Shown here one piece after another: positions 22,341-34,274 of a stretch of DNA of 64,000 bases (positions are counted from its first letter, which is position 1; each line of letters opens with the position of its first letter). Location of the stretch: contig CM041552.1 of assembly GCA_023238725.1 (NCBI GenBank), forward strand, positions 15,849,147-15,913,146, given 5' to 3'. Source of the DNA: Scortum barcoo (taxonomy: Eukaryota; Chordata; Actinopteri; Centrarchiformes; Terapontidae). The notes beneath the pieces were generated by a model. It was not told the DNA's origin. It saw nothing but the letters and a program-made list of their open reading frames with translations, and searched no databases. The translations under genes and the position numbers were made by a program.

Positions 22341-23222
22341 ATGCATCGCGAGTCTCCAACAAGAAGTCAACTGGTGCTCCCAGATGTGTATCGTCCCCTG
22401 GTTTTGAAAGAACTGCATAAAGAGATGGGAAACCCAGGACCAGAAAGAACACTGAATCTGATAAGGGACCGTTTCTTTTGGCCAAAAATGCAAAGAGACA
22501 TTGAGCATTTTGTGACAAATATGTGTGAGTGCCTTAAAAAAAGAAAACCTAACAGACGGTCACTTGCACCTATGATGAGTATTGAAACCACTCACCCATT
22601 CCAGCTGGTCTCAGTTGACTTTCTGCATTTGGAAGAGTGCAGAGGTGGTTATGAGTATATACTTGTTATAATGGACCATTATACTCGGTTCGCACAAGCG
22701 TATGCGACTACCAACAAATCAGCTAAAACTGTGGCAGATAAACTGTTTAATGACTTTTGTCTCAAGTTTGGTTTCCCAGAAAGACTGCACCATGACTTAG
22801 GAAGAGAATTTGAAAACAAACTGCTGCAATGTCTGAAAACACTCTCAGGTGTCCAGGGGTCTCACACTACTCCCTATCATCCCCAAGGAAACGGACAGAC
22901 AGAGAGGTTTAACAGGACTCTGCTCTCCATCTTAAGAACACTCACTGAAGAACAGAAAAGTGACTGGAAAAATCACCTTCCCAAAGTCATACATGCCTAC
23001 AATTGCACAGCTAATGAGGCCACAGGCTATTCTCCATTTTTTCTCCTTTTTGGTAGGCCGCCCAGACTGCCAGTAGATCTGCTGTTCGGAGTTGAAAGTC
23101 AGGACTGCTCTGGCTCCTACCAGAACTATGTAGAGAAATGGGGGAAAAGGATGGCTGAGGCTTATGAAATCGCTTCGAGAAATGCTTCTAAATCTGCAGG
23201 ACAGAGGAAAAAGACAGTATGA
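22341..23222 (+). pseudogene. pol: pol: integrase, zinc-binding domain and catalytic core
   Basis: The longest intact pol domain (293 codons). The zinc-binding part runs from 'LVLPDVYRPLVLKELH' to 'FFWPKMQRDIEHFV' and 'CECLKK'. The expected second His, five residues after LH, is Asn here (codon 22431-22433). The catalytic core has Asp in 'SVDFLHL' (22617), Asp in 'HHDLGREFEN' (22794) and Glu in 'GNGQTERFN' (22902). The last two are separated by exactly 35 residues, the DD(35)E triad that joins element DNA to the genome. TGA at 23220-23222 is reached only because of an indel near 23213; the C-terminal domain follows in other frames. Confidence 0.92.
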
Positions 23223-23521
23223 CAAGAGAGTATATGGTCCTACTCTGCAAGTAGGCAGTCGCGTTTTGGTGAGAAATGTGGTTGAGAGGGGGGGACCAGG
23301 GAAAATCCGTTCCTATTTGGGAGGATAACATCTATGTTATCAAGAGTCGGAAAGGGGACAACAGTCCAGTGTTTGAGGTGGAGCCAGAGAGGGGTGGAGG
23401 CAGGACAAAGATCCTTCACAGAAATATGCTCTTACCGTGTGACTTCCTTCCAGGCACTGCAGACGGAAATCTGACTCTCACCAGAGTTAACAAAAAAAAG
23501 GGAAAACAGTCACGCAAATAG
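23223..23521 (+). pseudogene. pol: pol: integrase C-terminal domain, frame-broken
   Basis: Two frames together cover a GPY/F-like integrase end. The first (about 23214-23330) gives 'LQVGSRVLVRNV' and 'GGPGKI'. The second (frame of 23276) gives 'WEDNIYVIKSR' and 'LHRNMLLPCDFL' and ends at TAG 23519-23521. An indel at about 23310-23320 separates them. The domain binds DNA or chromatin in the family. Confidence 0.75.
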
Positions 23522-23531
23522 TCAAACACAG

Positions 23532-23963
23532 GTGAATAACCACACACAACGAACAAACAATGAGGAGGAATCAGATGATGACTTTCCTACAGTGACACTC
23601 ACCTGGCCTTCGGGTGCACATCAAAATGCAACTGCACTTGACCCCACAGCTCAGGAGTTTTACCCCCAAGTTGCAAAAACAGTCCCAGAAATGAGTGAAA
23701 CTCTGCAGGCCCCTGAGGAGGGACAAGAGGAGCACGTCCACATGGAGGTGAACGCAGGGGGTGGAGAGGATGCTATTGCAACAGACACAGAGAACTCAGG
23801 GGAAGAAATGGAGGTAGAGATCAAGCAGAAGGAAGTGCATCCCCAGAGACAAAGGAGGCAGCCCCAAACTCTGACTTATGACAAACTTGGCCAACCAAGT
23901 TTTAGAGAGAGAACAGTCTTCACCAAAGAGGTAGCTGTCAGTGGGTATTGGCGGCCCTGGTAA
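23532..23963 (+). CDS. C-terminal tail frame of the Gypsy element
   Basis: An open frame of about 144 codons with no ATG at its apparent beginning (opens near GTG 23532). It has an acidic first two-thirds (EEESDDD; many Glu) and a basic patch 'PQRQRRQPQTL' followed by 'TYDKLGQPSF'. Similar 'TYDKLG' endings occur at the Pol C-terminus of related fish elements as I remember them. It is therefore more likely the Pol tail cut off by the 23519 stop than a separate gene. There is no signal peptide and no membrane segment, so it is not an envelope gene. Confidence 0.5.
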   Translation: MNNHTQRTNNEEESDDDFPTVTLTWPSGAHQNATALDPTAQEFYPQVAKTVPEMSETLQAPEEGQEEHVHMEVNAGGGEDAIATDTENSGEEMEVEIKQKEVHPQRQRRQPQTLTYDKLGQPSFRERTVFTKEVAVSGYWRPW

Positions 23964-24330
23964 CACAAAGGAAAAAAATGTGAATGCTGAAAGACACTTC
24001 TTGCCGCTTTTGGAAGACACCTCAGTGCGTAATGTGATATTAAAGAACACAGAGATTGTTGGCCGAACTTTGTGTTTTGTGTGGACTTACAGAATTGTTG
24101 CGAACAAATTACCCTTCCAAATACATGGACTTGTAGATTTATAATATGCATTGAGAATGTAATTGTTTGGGAATCTAAACTGATAAAATCAGGAGTACTC
24201 TCGTCTGCGGTGCACAGCAGTCAGGGTAACTCTAAGACATGATGTTAGTAAAGCCCTTTCAGTCTCATACAAACTGTATTGTTGTGTAAGCCTAGTTGGT
24301 GTAGTAAAATGTCGGGACGACATTCCTTAA
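23964..24330 (+). other. 3' noncoding region of the Gypsy element
   Basis: AT-rich stretch between the last coding frame and the polypurine tract. No conserved frame or structure is recognised. Confidence 0.5.
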
Positions 24331-24341
24331 GTGGGGGAGAG
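24331..24341 (+). other. polypurine tract
   Basis: GTGGGGGAGAG immediately before the LTR start, the usual position and composition of the primer for plus-strand DNA synthesis. Confidence 0.8.
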
Positions 24342-24720
24342 TGTGACGGGTTCACGGGTATAGTCAAAAGGGACCCCATAATTTCTTTGTGTTTAAAAAT
24401 GTTGCTGAATTCATGTTATTCAGAGAAAGTTAAATCAGATGTTCATGTTTCAAGCACTGTGCATTGTTGCAGCAATTACTTGTTTTTGTCACCAGGTAGC
24501 ACCTGAGAGCACTTTTTTGGGAAATTGTTTTTTTTTTGTTGTTGTTGCTATGGTTACCCGCGGGTGTGAGCGAAAAAAAACCTGTTGAAGATCGGCAGCG
24601 GAGTTTTTACATAGGAGACACTGGAAAGTGGTATTTGTTTTCTGAAACTATTGTAAAATAAAGTCTGCCGTGAGTGAAGCTACATGCCCCGGTGTCTGCC
24701 TATGTTTCCGAGCTGCAACA
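24342..24720 (+). repeat. 3' LTR (379 bp)
   Basis: Starts TGTGACGGG right after the polypurine tract and ends GCTGCAACA, so it has TG...CA ends. The polyadenylation signal AATAAA is at 24657-24662, followed 12 bp later by the 46 bp also present at the 5' end. No clear TATA box is seen. The left edge is inferred from the polypurine tract and the TG, since the matching part of the 5' LTR is missing; the right edge is supported by the LTR comparison. Confidence 0.8.
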
Positions 24721-25559
24721 TTTAGTTTGAGGCTGAAAACTCAACTCCGCTGAATCATATCCCTGCTTCTACAACAAAAAATATCCCCTCCACCTCACCT
24801 CTGAGCCATTTCCGACTGTATTTTATAGTGCCTCTCTTTTCGCATGATAATTCTAGGGTCACAGAAGTACTGCCTGGGCACTGTGACTCATGTAATCTTT
24901 CTGCTGGGTTATTTGTGATTTCGTCCATTTAAAAATGAAAATATAGTTTTCATTGGGGAACTTTGTTTTACTATTTCTGCTATGACTGCATCTATTAGCA
25001 TCAGAACAAAAAAAACTACAGAGTCTACAAATGAGTGCAAATGTTTGCTTTTCTCAGATTCATATATGTCCACAGCAAAAACCCCTTCCTTCTGAACTTC
25101 TTTCTTCCTGTATCAGCTACTCATTGACATGGTCCCATAGATTGTGTCTCAAATCCAGAATTAAGAGTCTTATATGCATATTTTTCAAAGCACTCCATCT
25201 GTTGTTTCCTCCTTCAAACCTCTGCCTGTGTGTTGTTTCAGGCTGTCAATTTTCACCACAAACCCTTCAATCAGAGAGGACAAACTTTCTTGCTTAGTCA
25301 GCGCATACTCTGCCAATGCAGGCAGATTTACAAGCAGATTTAGAAGACATTAATGCAGACACTAATCTTTAGAGATTGACCAGTGACCCTGTAATACTGC
25401 ATTCCTGATTTCTGTCTATTTTGATGCTTTCACATCTAAGTGCACTTTTTTTTATGCTGTTGAAATAAAAGTCTAAATTAGTTTTAAGATTTTGCTGATC
25501 ATTTTTAAGATGCTGATGGATTTGGCAGGAAGATTTAGCACCACCCTCCTGTCTGTTCA
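24721..25559. other. noncoding stretch, no gene seen
   Basis: AT-rich sequence after the 3' LTR. No feature is recognised. Confidence 0.4.
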
Positions 25560-25735
25560 AAATCGTAGCCTGCAGTCTTTGGCCAGGTTTCTATTCTGGC
25601 TGTGCCAGACCTAAAATCTATAGGCAATGGGCCATCAGGGCTCCTGGCATCAGAACAAACTCCCTGAAAGTTGGCAAAGTCAGTATTATCTTCCAAATCG
25701 TCCCTCAAAATGTATCTTTTTGTTGTCATGATATG
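25560..25735 (+). repeat. LINE remnant, possible 3' end of RT frame
   Basis: Translation around 25645-25730 gives 'NKLPESWQSQYYLP...CIFLL'. This resembles the 'WNxLP...xxxFKxxLKTxLF' ending of L2/Rex-type LINE reverse transcriptases. It is too short and decayed for a family name. Confidence 0.3.
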
Positions 25736-28700
25736 TATTTCCATAGTGATCTTCATGACCCTTCCTTAAATTCATTTTCTTACCTTGTTTTTACCGCATT
25801 CTTGTTCACATGTATCATAATGACATCCTTGCAGGCACAAGATAGAAAGAAAACAAACCAAAAAAAATCCTCTGGAAAAATGGAAGGAACAACAGGAGGG
25901 ACTACAATGATCAACAGTCAGAAAGTACAGGCCGACAGCAGAAAGCATAAAAAGGGGTAATATAAGAGTAATATGATGCCAGCGTAAGGGATGAAACCAC
26001 AGAACAACAGTATCAGCATCCAGGATGGCAACACAGCCAAGTAAAAGAGGATTAGACTTCGGACAGCACTTATTGTGCTTTGTGCCGTAAAGGCAGCACT
26101 CTCATCGACTGCCAGGCAGAGGACGGCATGACTATGCCAGGAAGAAGCCCTGTGATGCTCCTCTGTAAAGCACAGTTTTAAAAGTTTGATTGAAATACTC
26201 TAAGACCCGTGGTTTAATCTTACACATGGACTTTTTTGAAAGAAAGTATATTAAAAATCTGTGTGGTTGGGAGCCCCTGCCATAGCTGGACGTCCACCAC
26301 ACTGGTTAAGTCACCCTGAATTCATTTCTGCAGCTCTTTGTCCTGCCACCTGTGCTTAGTTTTGTTTGGGTTGCTGCATTAAAGATGATTTATATCCTCC
26401 AAGCTCTGTGTCAAAGACAATTTACATATGTACATTTTCTGTGTGAGAGTCTGTGAACTAAATTGGAGTCCCCACCTGATCGTAGGTTTAACGCTGCAGG
26501 CAGGGCTAATTTAGCATGATAACAGCTTGGTTTGGAGGACAGTTTGAAGATATGTCCTTGCCTCTGGGCAGCCGAACAGTAAAAACACAGGGAAAAAAAA
26601 CAAAACAAAATTGGTTTTACTGCATTACTATATTTTTGAGCTGGCTCCTCACCATATTTGTGCTGGCTTATCATATTCAATATTTGACAGGGCAGTGAAT
26701 TGTGGGAAAACAGCTGCTGAATGAAGCACACAGATTCTTTAATCAGCGGTTGCCATGGTTTCCGTGGTGTTCTGCGGTCCATGTTCCATATGTTCTGTAT
26801 CAGCAGCATGTGTTATTGGGATAACATGCCAATGCATGTTTGGGAGTTTGAGCGTGTGGACATCTGTACGTCCCTCCCTCTGCACGTGCTCGTGTGTGCC
26901 GAGCTGCATGTGTGGCTGTTTGTGTTATTAATCCAGAGGTTGTGAGTTTGTCCCCCTGGGGAGGAACTTGAAACGCACGATGCATCCTCTTGCCCACATG
27001 TCTGTTTAAATAAGAATGTTGTGTGGATGAGTGTTTATCAGAGTGCCAGCTGTACCGTCCAGTGACGGCCGGCACAGCTCTACACAGGACAGCCACCTTC
27101 AAAAGCTGTACACATCACTATTTACACAAAGACAGTGAATTGTGTAGGCTTTTTGGTTTGTATGTTGGCAGCAGTCTTGACCTTGAAACCTGGACCAAGG
27201 ACCAGTGTTTTTGGAGTCCTTAGCTTTACATCTACAACTTTGCTCTAATTGGAGGGTTAAGTAATGCATTATTCAAAGGACACAATCCAAGCATCTTTAT
27301 GAGGCCAGGCCAAATCTGTGCCTCCTCTCCAAATGAGTTGATCTGACATCACAGAGAAAACCAAAAATACCGGCATGTTTTGTGGCCTTTGTCAACTCTC
27401 AAGAGTTTATTATGCAGCTAGTCATGTACAATATGTCACATTCAGAAAATGCCTGTTAATGATGACACGTGTGACCATTAAGTCACCTGCAGTCAGCATC
27501 CTTTCGCCTGTGTGTGATCTCGCTGTCCCTGGGCGTGAGCCAGCATCGGCCAAACAGTGACAAACATGACTGGATGTGATTGACATACTTCATGTCTTTA
27601 GCTTGCATTTCAATGAAGCTGCTGAAAAATGTTGATAGGTCGCTAGTGCCATCAATCTATGTTTGAACAGTTTGAATTCCTACTTTGTGACAACAGCCAA
27701 ACAACTTTTAAAATGCTTGTTTTCTAAATGGAGTTTGGATGGCTGAGATGGCTTAATTATGGCCTCATCAACATAAAAAAATTAATCCAGAAAGTCAGGG
27801 AGGGTTTTATTTTGGCAACAAAAAAACTATTAAAAATGCTTAATACATGTAAAAAGCTGCATACAGACGCTTTAAAACTGCAGACAGAGCTGTAAAAATT
27901 AGAGTACAAGAAGATTCCTACGGTTCACAGTGAGAGATGTGACATTTACCCCCACATATCAAAGATGTCTGGAAAATAATCTATAAAATTAATGGGGGAA
28001 AAAGCGCCCTTACTCCTATGATTAATGGTGTATTCAGACTGCTGAGTTCATTGCTTTCGTTCATATCATACCTTACAGTGGCTTTTGGATTTCATGGATT
28101 CAGTTCAAGGGATGTACTTACTGGTGACTGATGACCACTTAAAGGTAAATACTTCACGGTCACGGACATTTCTCCAACGAGAAATAACAAAGATTGGCTG
28201 ACTGCGCTGTTGATTTGTTGATACTGAAAGGATATACACATTTAATCATTTAAATTGAGGCAAAAAATTAATTCTTTAAACACAGACTCTTAAGGAAAGG
28301 AGCCCCTCGAATTAGGATGCAGCAGAGGAATCGCCACAGAAACAGACTGACCTTGCGTGAACAATCATTGTGTTATGATAATGCATGTCATAGTGCACAT
28401 AACTAAGACAGGCATTACTATTAGTATCAAAGGTTTAATGTGGCTGTTGAGCTGTGGCGCGGGGTGCGTGTCGGGGAGGGAGGACAGCAAAAGGCCGAGG
28501 TCTTGTCACGGAAGTGTTTCATGGAGGAGAAACACTAAAGGTGTCTGTTTGGGCTGCAGCCTCCCGGGTTTCTTCCAGCTGGAGGGCAAACCAAAGGGCA
28601 GACAAGAAGCAGCAAGAAAGACCCACGACATGTCATGCTCAGCGTCTCTGGGGCAAAAAACAAAAAGGTTGAATAAATCGTCATGGATGTGGATCACTCA

Positions 28701-29600
28701 CCTCTGGCACCACAGTTGCCTTATACTGGGCTGTGTAGATGTCTGGATTGCTTTCAGCTCAGAACAAGCAGAACGAGTGGGAGGTTAGAGCCGTCCTTAG
28801 CCCTGTTATCCCCACTGAGAGCATAAGGGGCCCTACAGTCACACATGGTGCAGTAATGTGTAAATGGGGAATTACATAGATGGCACAAGGACAAGAAAAA
28901 GTGTGTTATGACACATCGAACAAAAAAAAAACAAAAAAAAAAACACAATATAGTCCTTAATTGAGTCATTTATGGAAATTTTTTTCATACTCACTTCAGC
29001 GGCAAGGTGGTGCGAGCGCTGGGTTGACCTAAATGACAGTGCCTCTGGAGCTGACCCACTTCCAACCAGGTGCATTAAACATTTGCACTGTGAAATGTGC
29101 AGTCCATGTAATATCACTAAAATGACTTGAATTAGAGGCCACAGTATTCAAACCTTGTGCAGAAAAGAGCAAATATTATTAGCTCTGGTCAAAAAAGTTT
29201 ACTGAGGTCACATAAATCAAGATTATGCAAAAGCCACCATTTAAAAAATAATAGGTTACTTCCAATGGTATTCTCCAGAGAATCTAATATTAGAGAATAT
29301 TTCAGTGGAGGACAGTAGAGGGATACCTGGTTCCCACCTGTTCTTTTGTTTTTTTTAAATCAAAGCATACTATAGATTGTTAAACTGAAGGATCTGTTAT
29401 GTCATTCTACATTAACTCAAACAAACCACAAGGGAAGAGTGGTCGAAACAATCCTTGCTCTCAGGTTAATTTCAATGCAACAGAAATTAAACTTAAGAAA
29501 AAAAAAACATATGCTATTTTCTCTGATGTATAATCCCTATTAAAAAGAACAAATATCAGCGAGGAAAATCATTTTAAATGTGTTAACACTGAACGACGGC
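25736..29600. other. noncoding stretch, no gene seen
   Basis: AT-rich sequence with short A-runs (for example 28921-28943). Frames up to 143 codons (28357-28788) have no recognisable domain and no supporting features. Confidence 0.35.
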
Positions 29601-32600
29601 GTTAGGTGTCCAGTAGGAGGCCATGCTCAAAGTGTGTTCGAACCACACACTTTCTCAGAACTCCTGTGAGACGTTTTATTTATGACTAAAATAGTTGTAC
29701 TTTGCAGCGTCACGTCCTGCAGAAAACAGGGGAGGAGGATGATTTACCGTGGAGGCAGCTGTATTATTGTTTGTGCAGCAGGAAGACGTGGGGCTTTGTC
29801 AGATATGGCAGATTTTATGCTGGGTGTCCTCAATCTATTTGAAGTATTGGAAAATGTTAATGACTGCGGTGGGTGTGCCGTAAAGTTGACGTGGACCGTG
29901 ATGGATTTAACGCACCGACCAAACCTAATCGCAAACAGTGCCGAAGTTTATAATTCTCTCTCGTTCTCTTGATTCAGCTAACATTTCCTGAGAGAAAGTG
30001 TGAAGATGTGGATTGTTCCGGAAAACTTCTTGGACTGAGTGCGTGGATATCAGTTCACTATTCATTTTCAGGACTTTATAAGATTTAGAAAGCAGTTAAG
30101 ATTTAACAAATCCTTCACTTCTGCATTAAATTAACTTAAACATTTGGGAAAAGTCAACAGGGATTGCCTTTGCAGATTCTGCAGCTGTGCGGAAGATGAC
30201 TGTTGTTTAGAATTGCCTTTAATAGTATGAAGTTCTGAGTTGAAAGCGTGTGCTGTTTTATGGCCACATTATAGTTCCAGCGTACAGTGTTTTTTGGGGG
30301 GAGCTGATATGGATTCTGGAAATGCTGCAGTCTGCTTGTTTCTCTCTGCCGCTGGCTGCAGGGACCATTGCGAGGATTTAAAACCACAGTCACGATTTAC
30401 TGTATAACCTGACAGCAGCCACAATGTGCCCAGGGGAGAGGCTGAGCGAGCCCAATGAAGATAAATAGCAAACTGAAGCTTAAGTAGCTGCGGTTAAAGG
30501 CAAATACCACAAAATTCTGTTACTTAAAAACTGTATTCATATGTCTGGGGGCAAAGCGGTTCGACATGATGAATAATACCTCCTATAGGCAGATATAAGA
30601 GGGAAGATTATCCTGGCGCAAACCTGTAAAGCCACACCGAAGCATTGTACAGCTCTACTGAGAAGTTAGGTGAAAAAGTTCCATTTCTGTAATTTTTTCG
30701 GTTTTGTAATGTTTCTCGGTTGTTGGTAATGGAGGAGACCAAGGACGAACGTTTTAATAACATCAGAATATAGTGAACCACTCCTGGGGCTTCTCTGAAA
30801 AAAAAGAGTTGTTCACATCCATTAATTCTGGGTCACAGGCTACATTTGACCAGCAGGTTGCTTTTTCCAAGTTTCAGAACAACGTACAAATTTAATCTGT
30901 TGTCAGGAGTTTAAATGTTGTCAAGAAACAACCAGAATAGTTTTGACACATGCTGCACCGACTGGCGGGCTCTTAAAATGATTTATATTCCCCTGTGGCG
31001 TGACCTTTGACATACAGCAAACTGTGGAGAACCAACATGTTATAAACACCAGGAGGAAAAAAAAACTTTATTCCTCTTATTTATTGTTTCACAAAAAAAC
31101 ATTTAAATCATGGAGTTTAAAGCACCACAGTGAGACAGTAACATTTATTATAATTCTCTCTAGAATAACGAAGCACAAAGTGGCTTTAACCAACATATCT
31201 ATATACATATGAGTACATGCTCGGGTTAACCTGATGATTATAAAAGCAGTTTGTGATGATTCATATCTTAACACTGAAATGTAATCATTTATTAAACACA
31301 ATAACCCTAACCTCTGCTGTGAGGTGAATAAGTCTTCTACTTGTAATGAACAATAACCACTAGACTCCTGTAGAAATACTGATTTAATGCAGAGATTAAA
31401 GAAGCTCTCCACGAAGTGAGCCCGTCACCTCAGGGTTACATTTCCATTTTCTATTAACTAACTCTCTTACGGTGAAAATGATCTGTCATTCTGAGAGCCC
31501 CAACATGAGCGCGTCTGCGTGCACAAGAGGCTCTTTCTGCTTCAGCGCCAAAGAAGCTTTATGACCAACCTCACACTCAGCTTTATTTTCTTCTTTGCCC
31601 TGCTAAGACACAACACAGTATAAACCCACGTTGAGCCGCAGCTACACCTGTACTGCAGGGTGGCATCACATGAAAGTCAAAGTGGATCCCTTTGACCACC
31701 AGACTGCTCTTTAAGTGGTAACCATACATGTTCTGTGTCTCGTTTTAAGCACAAACAGGCTGGCTTACAAGGCTTTTCCATGGCTGATCTAAAACTTGCT
31801 TGCGTGTGGCAAAAAAGGTGAGCACAATGACAACTAACACCAGCAAGAGATAAACAAAAGAAAAAGATTTCAGGACTGCTACAACACAAAGCTAAAACAG
31901 AAGATCAGGCAAGACGAGCTGCCCTCTATAAATACTGTGACTGATTGCTGATGAAGAGCAGCTGGCAGGTGAAAGGATCAGGCGACCGTGCTGATGCAGC
32001 AGAGGGTGCCAACGCAGAGAGCTCCGGCAAAAATTAAAAAAAATAAAAAGGGGGAACCTGGCTCAAGCAAGCGCGTGCAAGTGAACAGATTGCTTTTGTA
32101 TCGTGAGCAGCATATTTCGACTGTTTATCTTGCAGTCGTTGTCGCTGAGAAAGATAAAATCACTGCCGAAGTGATAAAAATTTCCCAGAGTTGTGCAGTC
32201 CTGTCTCACGGTTTATGTGCTGGACGCTATATTGTTTTTCAGTGTCTCGCCGCTACCTGAAACTACATGCCCCCACCAGTGCAGTTTTAATGAGTGGCTG
32301 TTTTTCAGCGCCAAAGCCAAACCCAAACCCACAAAGCCAGCGGTGCCTGTAGGGACCAAGCCTCACTGTTTCTGCAGCAGTGAGCAAATGAGAATTTTGG
32401 CCTCTGTACACCCATTACCATATTTTATCGATCTTGACTGTAATGATTTATCACAGGCCATATTTTCTTAGATTGGCACTATAATTTTGCATTTTGTGAA
32501 ACATATCCAAAGTTGTGACTACAGCATGTTGCCTAAATAGAATAAAAGTGTACACATCCATTTTCACATAAATATCCTCATAATTACTTTTTCCTCAGCG

Positions 32601-32984
32601 TAGTCTTTCACTCATCTACAGACTTGTATGTAGATGTATTTATTCAGGTATATGCCAGCAGTTAGGGCTATTATATATAAATAAATGTCCATTTGTGGGT
32701 TTTGAAATTCAGAATATCCCTCCAATAACACAACAATAACACTTTCTGTCGGCTCCTAGGTTCTAGTCAGACAGTAAGGTAAAGATCAGGAGGATTTTTG
32801 AGACTTATTAGACTTACTTTTACTGTAGGATGCAACTTCTTACACTGGAACATATTTCACTTGACGTAGGTGGAAGCGACAACAAACTTAATCTCGTTTT
32901 GGATTTCAGGACCGTGCGCCATTCATTGCTGTCATTTGATTGCTCTTTTTCTCTAAACAAGTTTGCATGGGTGTGGTTGCGCCC
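29601..32984. other. noncoding stretch, no gene seen
   Basis: No exon, RNA gene or confidently named repeat. Frames reach 107 codons but look random. Confidence 0.35.
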
Positions 32985-33185
32985 TTTCGTAATCACCGAG
33001 GCAGGCGCGCAGGCTCCCGAGCAGCGGGGGGCAGTCACACAAAAGGCTCATCAGGCCGGCTGCAGGAAGTGTTCTGTCTCCGCTGCGGCGCGTCTTTGTT
33101 CGCGCATGGCAGCCTGACACGCGGTGCAGCAAAAGATGCCTTTCTCCGGAAAATTGGTGTGACAGGTGAAAACCTCTCAACGACG
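32985..33185. promoter_or_regulatory. CpG-dense island, candidate promoter or enhancer
   Basis: About 19 CpG dinucleotides in 200 bp (for example around 'ggcaggcgcgcagg', 'ctgcggcgcgtc', 'gttcgcgcatgg'), against near absence on both sides. This is the strongest CpG cluster of the window. There is no TATA box and no recognisable exon. An unmethylated island marking a regulatory element or an unannotated first exon is inference from composition. Confidence 0.35.
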
Positions 33186-34262
33186 GTTCATAAATTATGG
33201 AGCTGATGCAATTTAATTGTATGGTTCTTTGGATTTATGGATGTCGACGTAAATAATTCAGAGATGGGAGCGCGTGGGACAGGTGATGTGAATTCGTTTA
33301 GGAGTGTGGAAACGTGGACAAAGATAAAGATAATGTGAGGCCGGGCTTGATTGAGATTTATGAATGTATGAGTTACTGGAAAGAGGATTGTGGGGGACAG
33401 GCAAGATGGAGAATATGAGGGAAGGAGAGGGAGGGACAGATGATCAAAGTGGGAAATCACTGCATTGTACAGTGTGAGTGTCCAGCTGGACAACTCACTG
33501 TAGGAACACTCATAAAGAATTCATAGTTGAGGGTGTTGCATGTCATTTCTAAATAATTATCTAAATGATACACTCAAGAAAGGGAGGGATGACGAGGAGA
33601 GATTGCATGCTCAAAGGCCTCATTTAGATGGAGACGGGAGGGAGCGTAGCATGTCAGCGGTCTGTTCTGCATGTCCAAGGTCAGGCGGAGGATGAACTGC
33701 CTGAAGGGTGGCGGGCAGACGGAGCAGAGAGCAGGACGAAGGGAGGGAAAATTGACAAGAAGCGAAAGAGGAGAGGAAGACAGGTGGTAGAATGAGTACA
33801 TATATGACATCAAAAGGGAGGGTAAACAATGAAATAAAGGACAGAGTGAGGGAGAGGAAATGGAGAAACAGCGAAAGAAGCTGGAGTCGAAAGGATGAGA
33901 GAGACTGAGAAAAGTGGAAGACACATGTATTAAGGCAGGCATAATGGAGAGGAAGAGGAGGAGAGGAAGATGAGAGACATGCTGTGAAATCTTGAATCGC
34001 TTCGCGCTCCCTACAGTACGTTCTTTTCCTACATTTTGGAAGTGGAGGGCGGAGAACCTGAAGAGTGGAGAGAAAGAAATACAGTCAAGGGGAGTAGAAA
34101 GCCGGAACAGAGGAAGTGAAAGGAGTGGAGGAGTTCTTAAGTCTTCCTGTCTTTCATTCTCCCGTGTCTTCTTTCTTGAACTCCCTCTGTCGCCGTCCTT
34201 GAAGCGAAGGTGGAACATTCAGTGCCAGTGAAGAGAAACAAAGGACGACACATCTCTCTCAT
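33186..34262. other. noncoding, purine-rich + strand (33360-34120)
   Basis: Long purine-biased stretch ('gaggaagaggaggagaggaag' style). The 214-codon minus-strand frame at 33574-34218 is a Ser/Leu/Phe/Pro-rich translation of the pyrimidine strand, not a gene. Confidence 0.5.
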
Positions 34263-34274
34263 GGGGGGGGGGGG
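34263..34274 (+). repeat. G12 homopolymer
   Basis: Twelve consecutive G after 'at'. A similar G11 run is at 40655-40665. Such runs are prone to slippage and sequencing error. Confidence 0.85.

Larger units (their letters stand above)
17744..24720 (+). mobile_element. degenerate Ty3/Gypsy-type LTR retrotransposon
   Basis: About 7.0 kb: 5' LTR stump, tRNA-Arg primer site, gag, -1 frameshift zone, pol in the order protease-RT-RNase H-integrase (diagnostic of Ty3/Gypsy rather than Copia), tail frame, polypurine tract and complete 3' LTR. The 46 bp shared by both LTRs differ at 3 sites, too short a stretch for dating. The 5' LTR is cut down to its last 46 bp, so the promoter is gone and the target duplication cannot be tested. 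The base after the 3' LTR is the start of 'tttag'. Coding regions carry at least a dozen frame breaks plus two in-frame nonsense codons, so this copy is inactive. The family resembles fish Gypsy elements; clade assignment would need a phylogeny. Confidence 0.93.

Noticed and set aside
23532..23963. Envelope-like gene of the Gypsy element
   Set aside because: No signal peptide, membrane segment, cleavage site or Cys pattern; the frame is hydrophilic and acidic.
24342..24725. Target duplication of the Gypsy element
   Set aside because: The left end is truncated, so the 5 bp after the 3' LTR (TTTAG) have no partner to test.
33574..34218. 214-codon minus-strand frame
   Set aside because: Ser/Leu/Phe/Pro-rich translation of pyrimidine-rich DNA without recognisable motifs.
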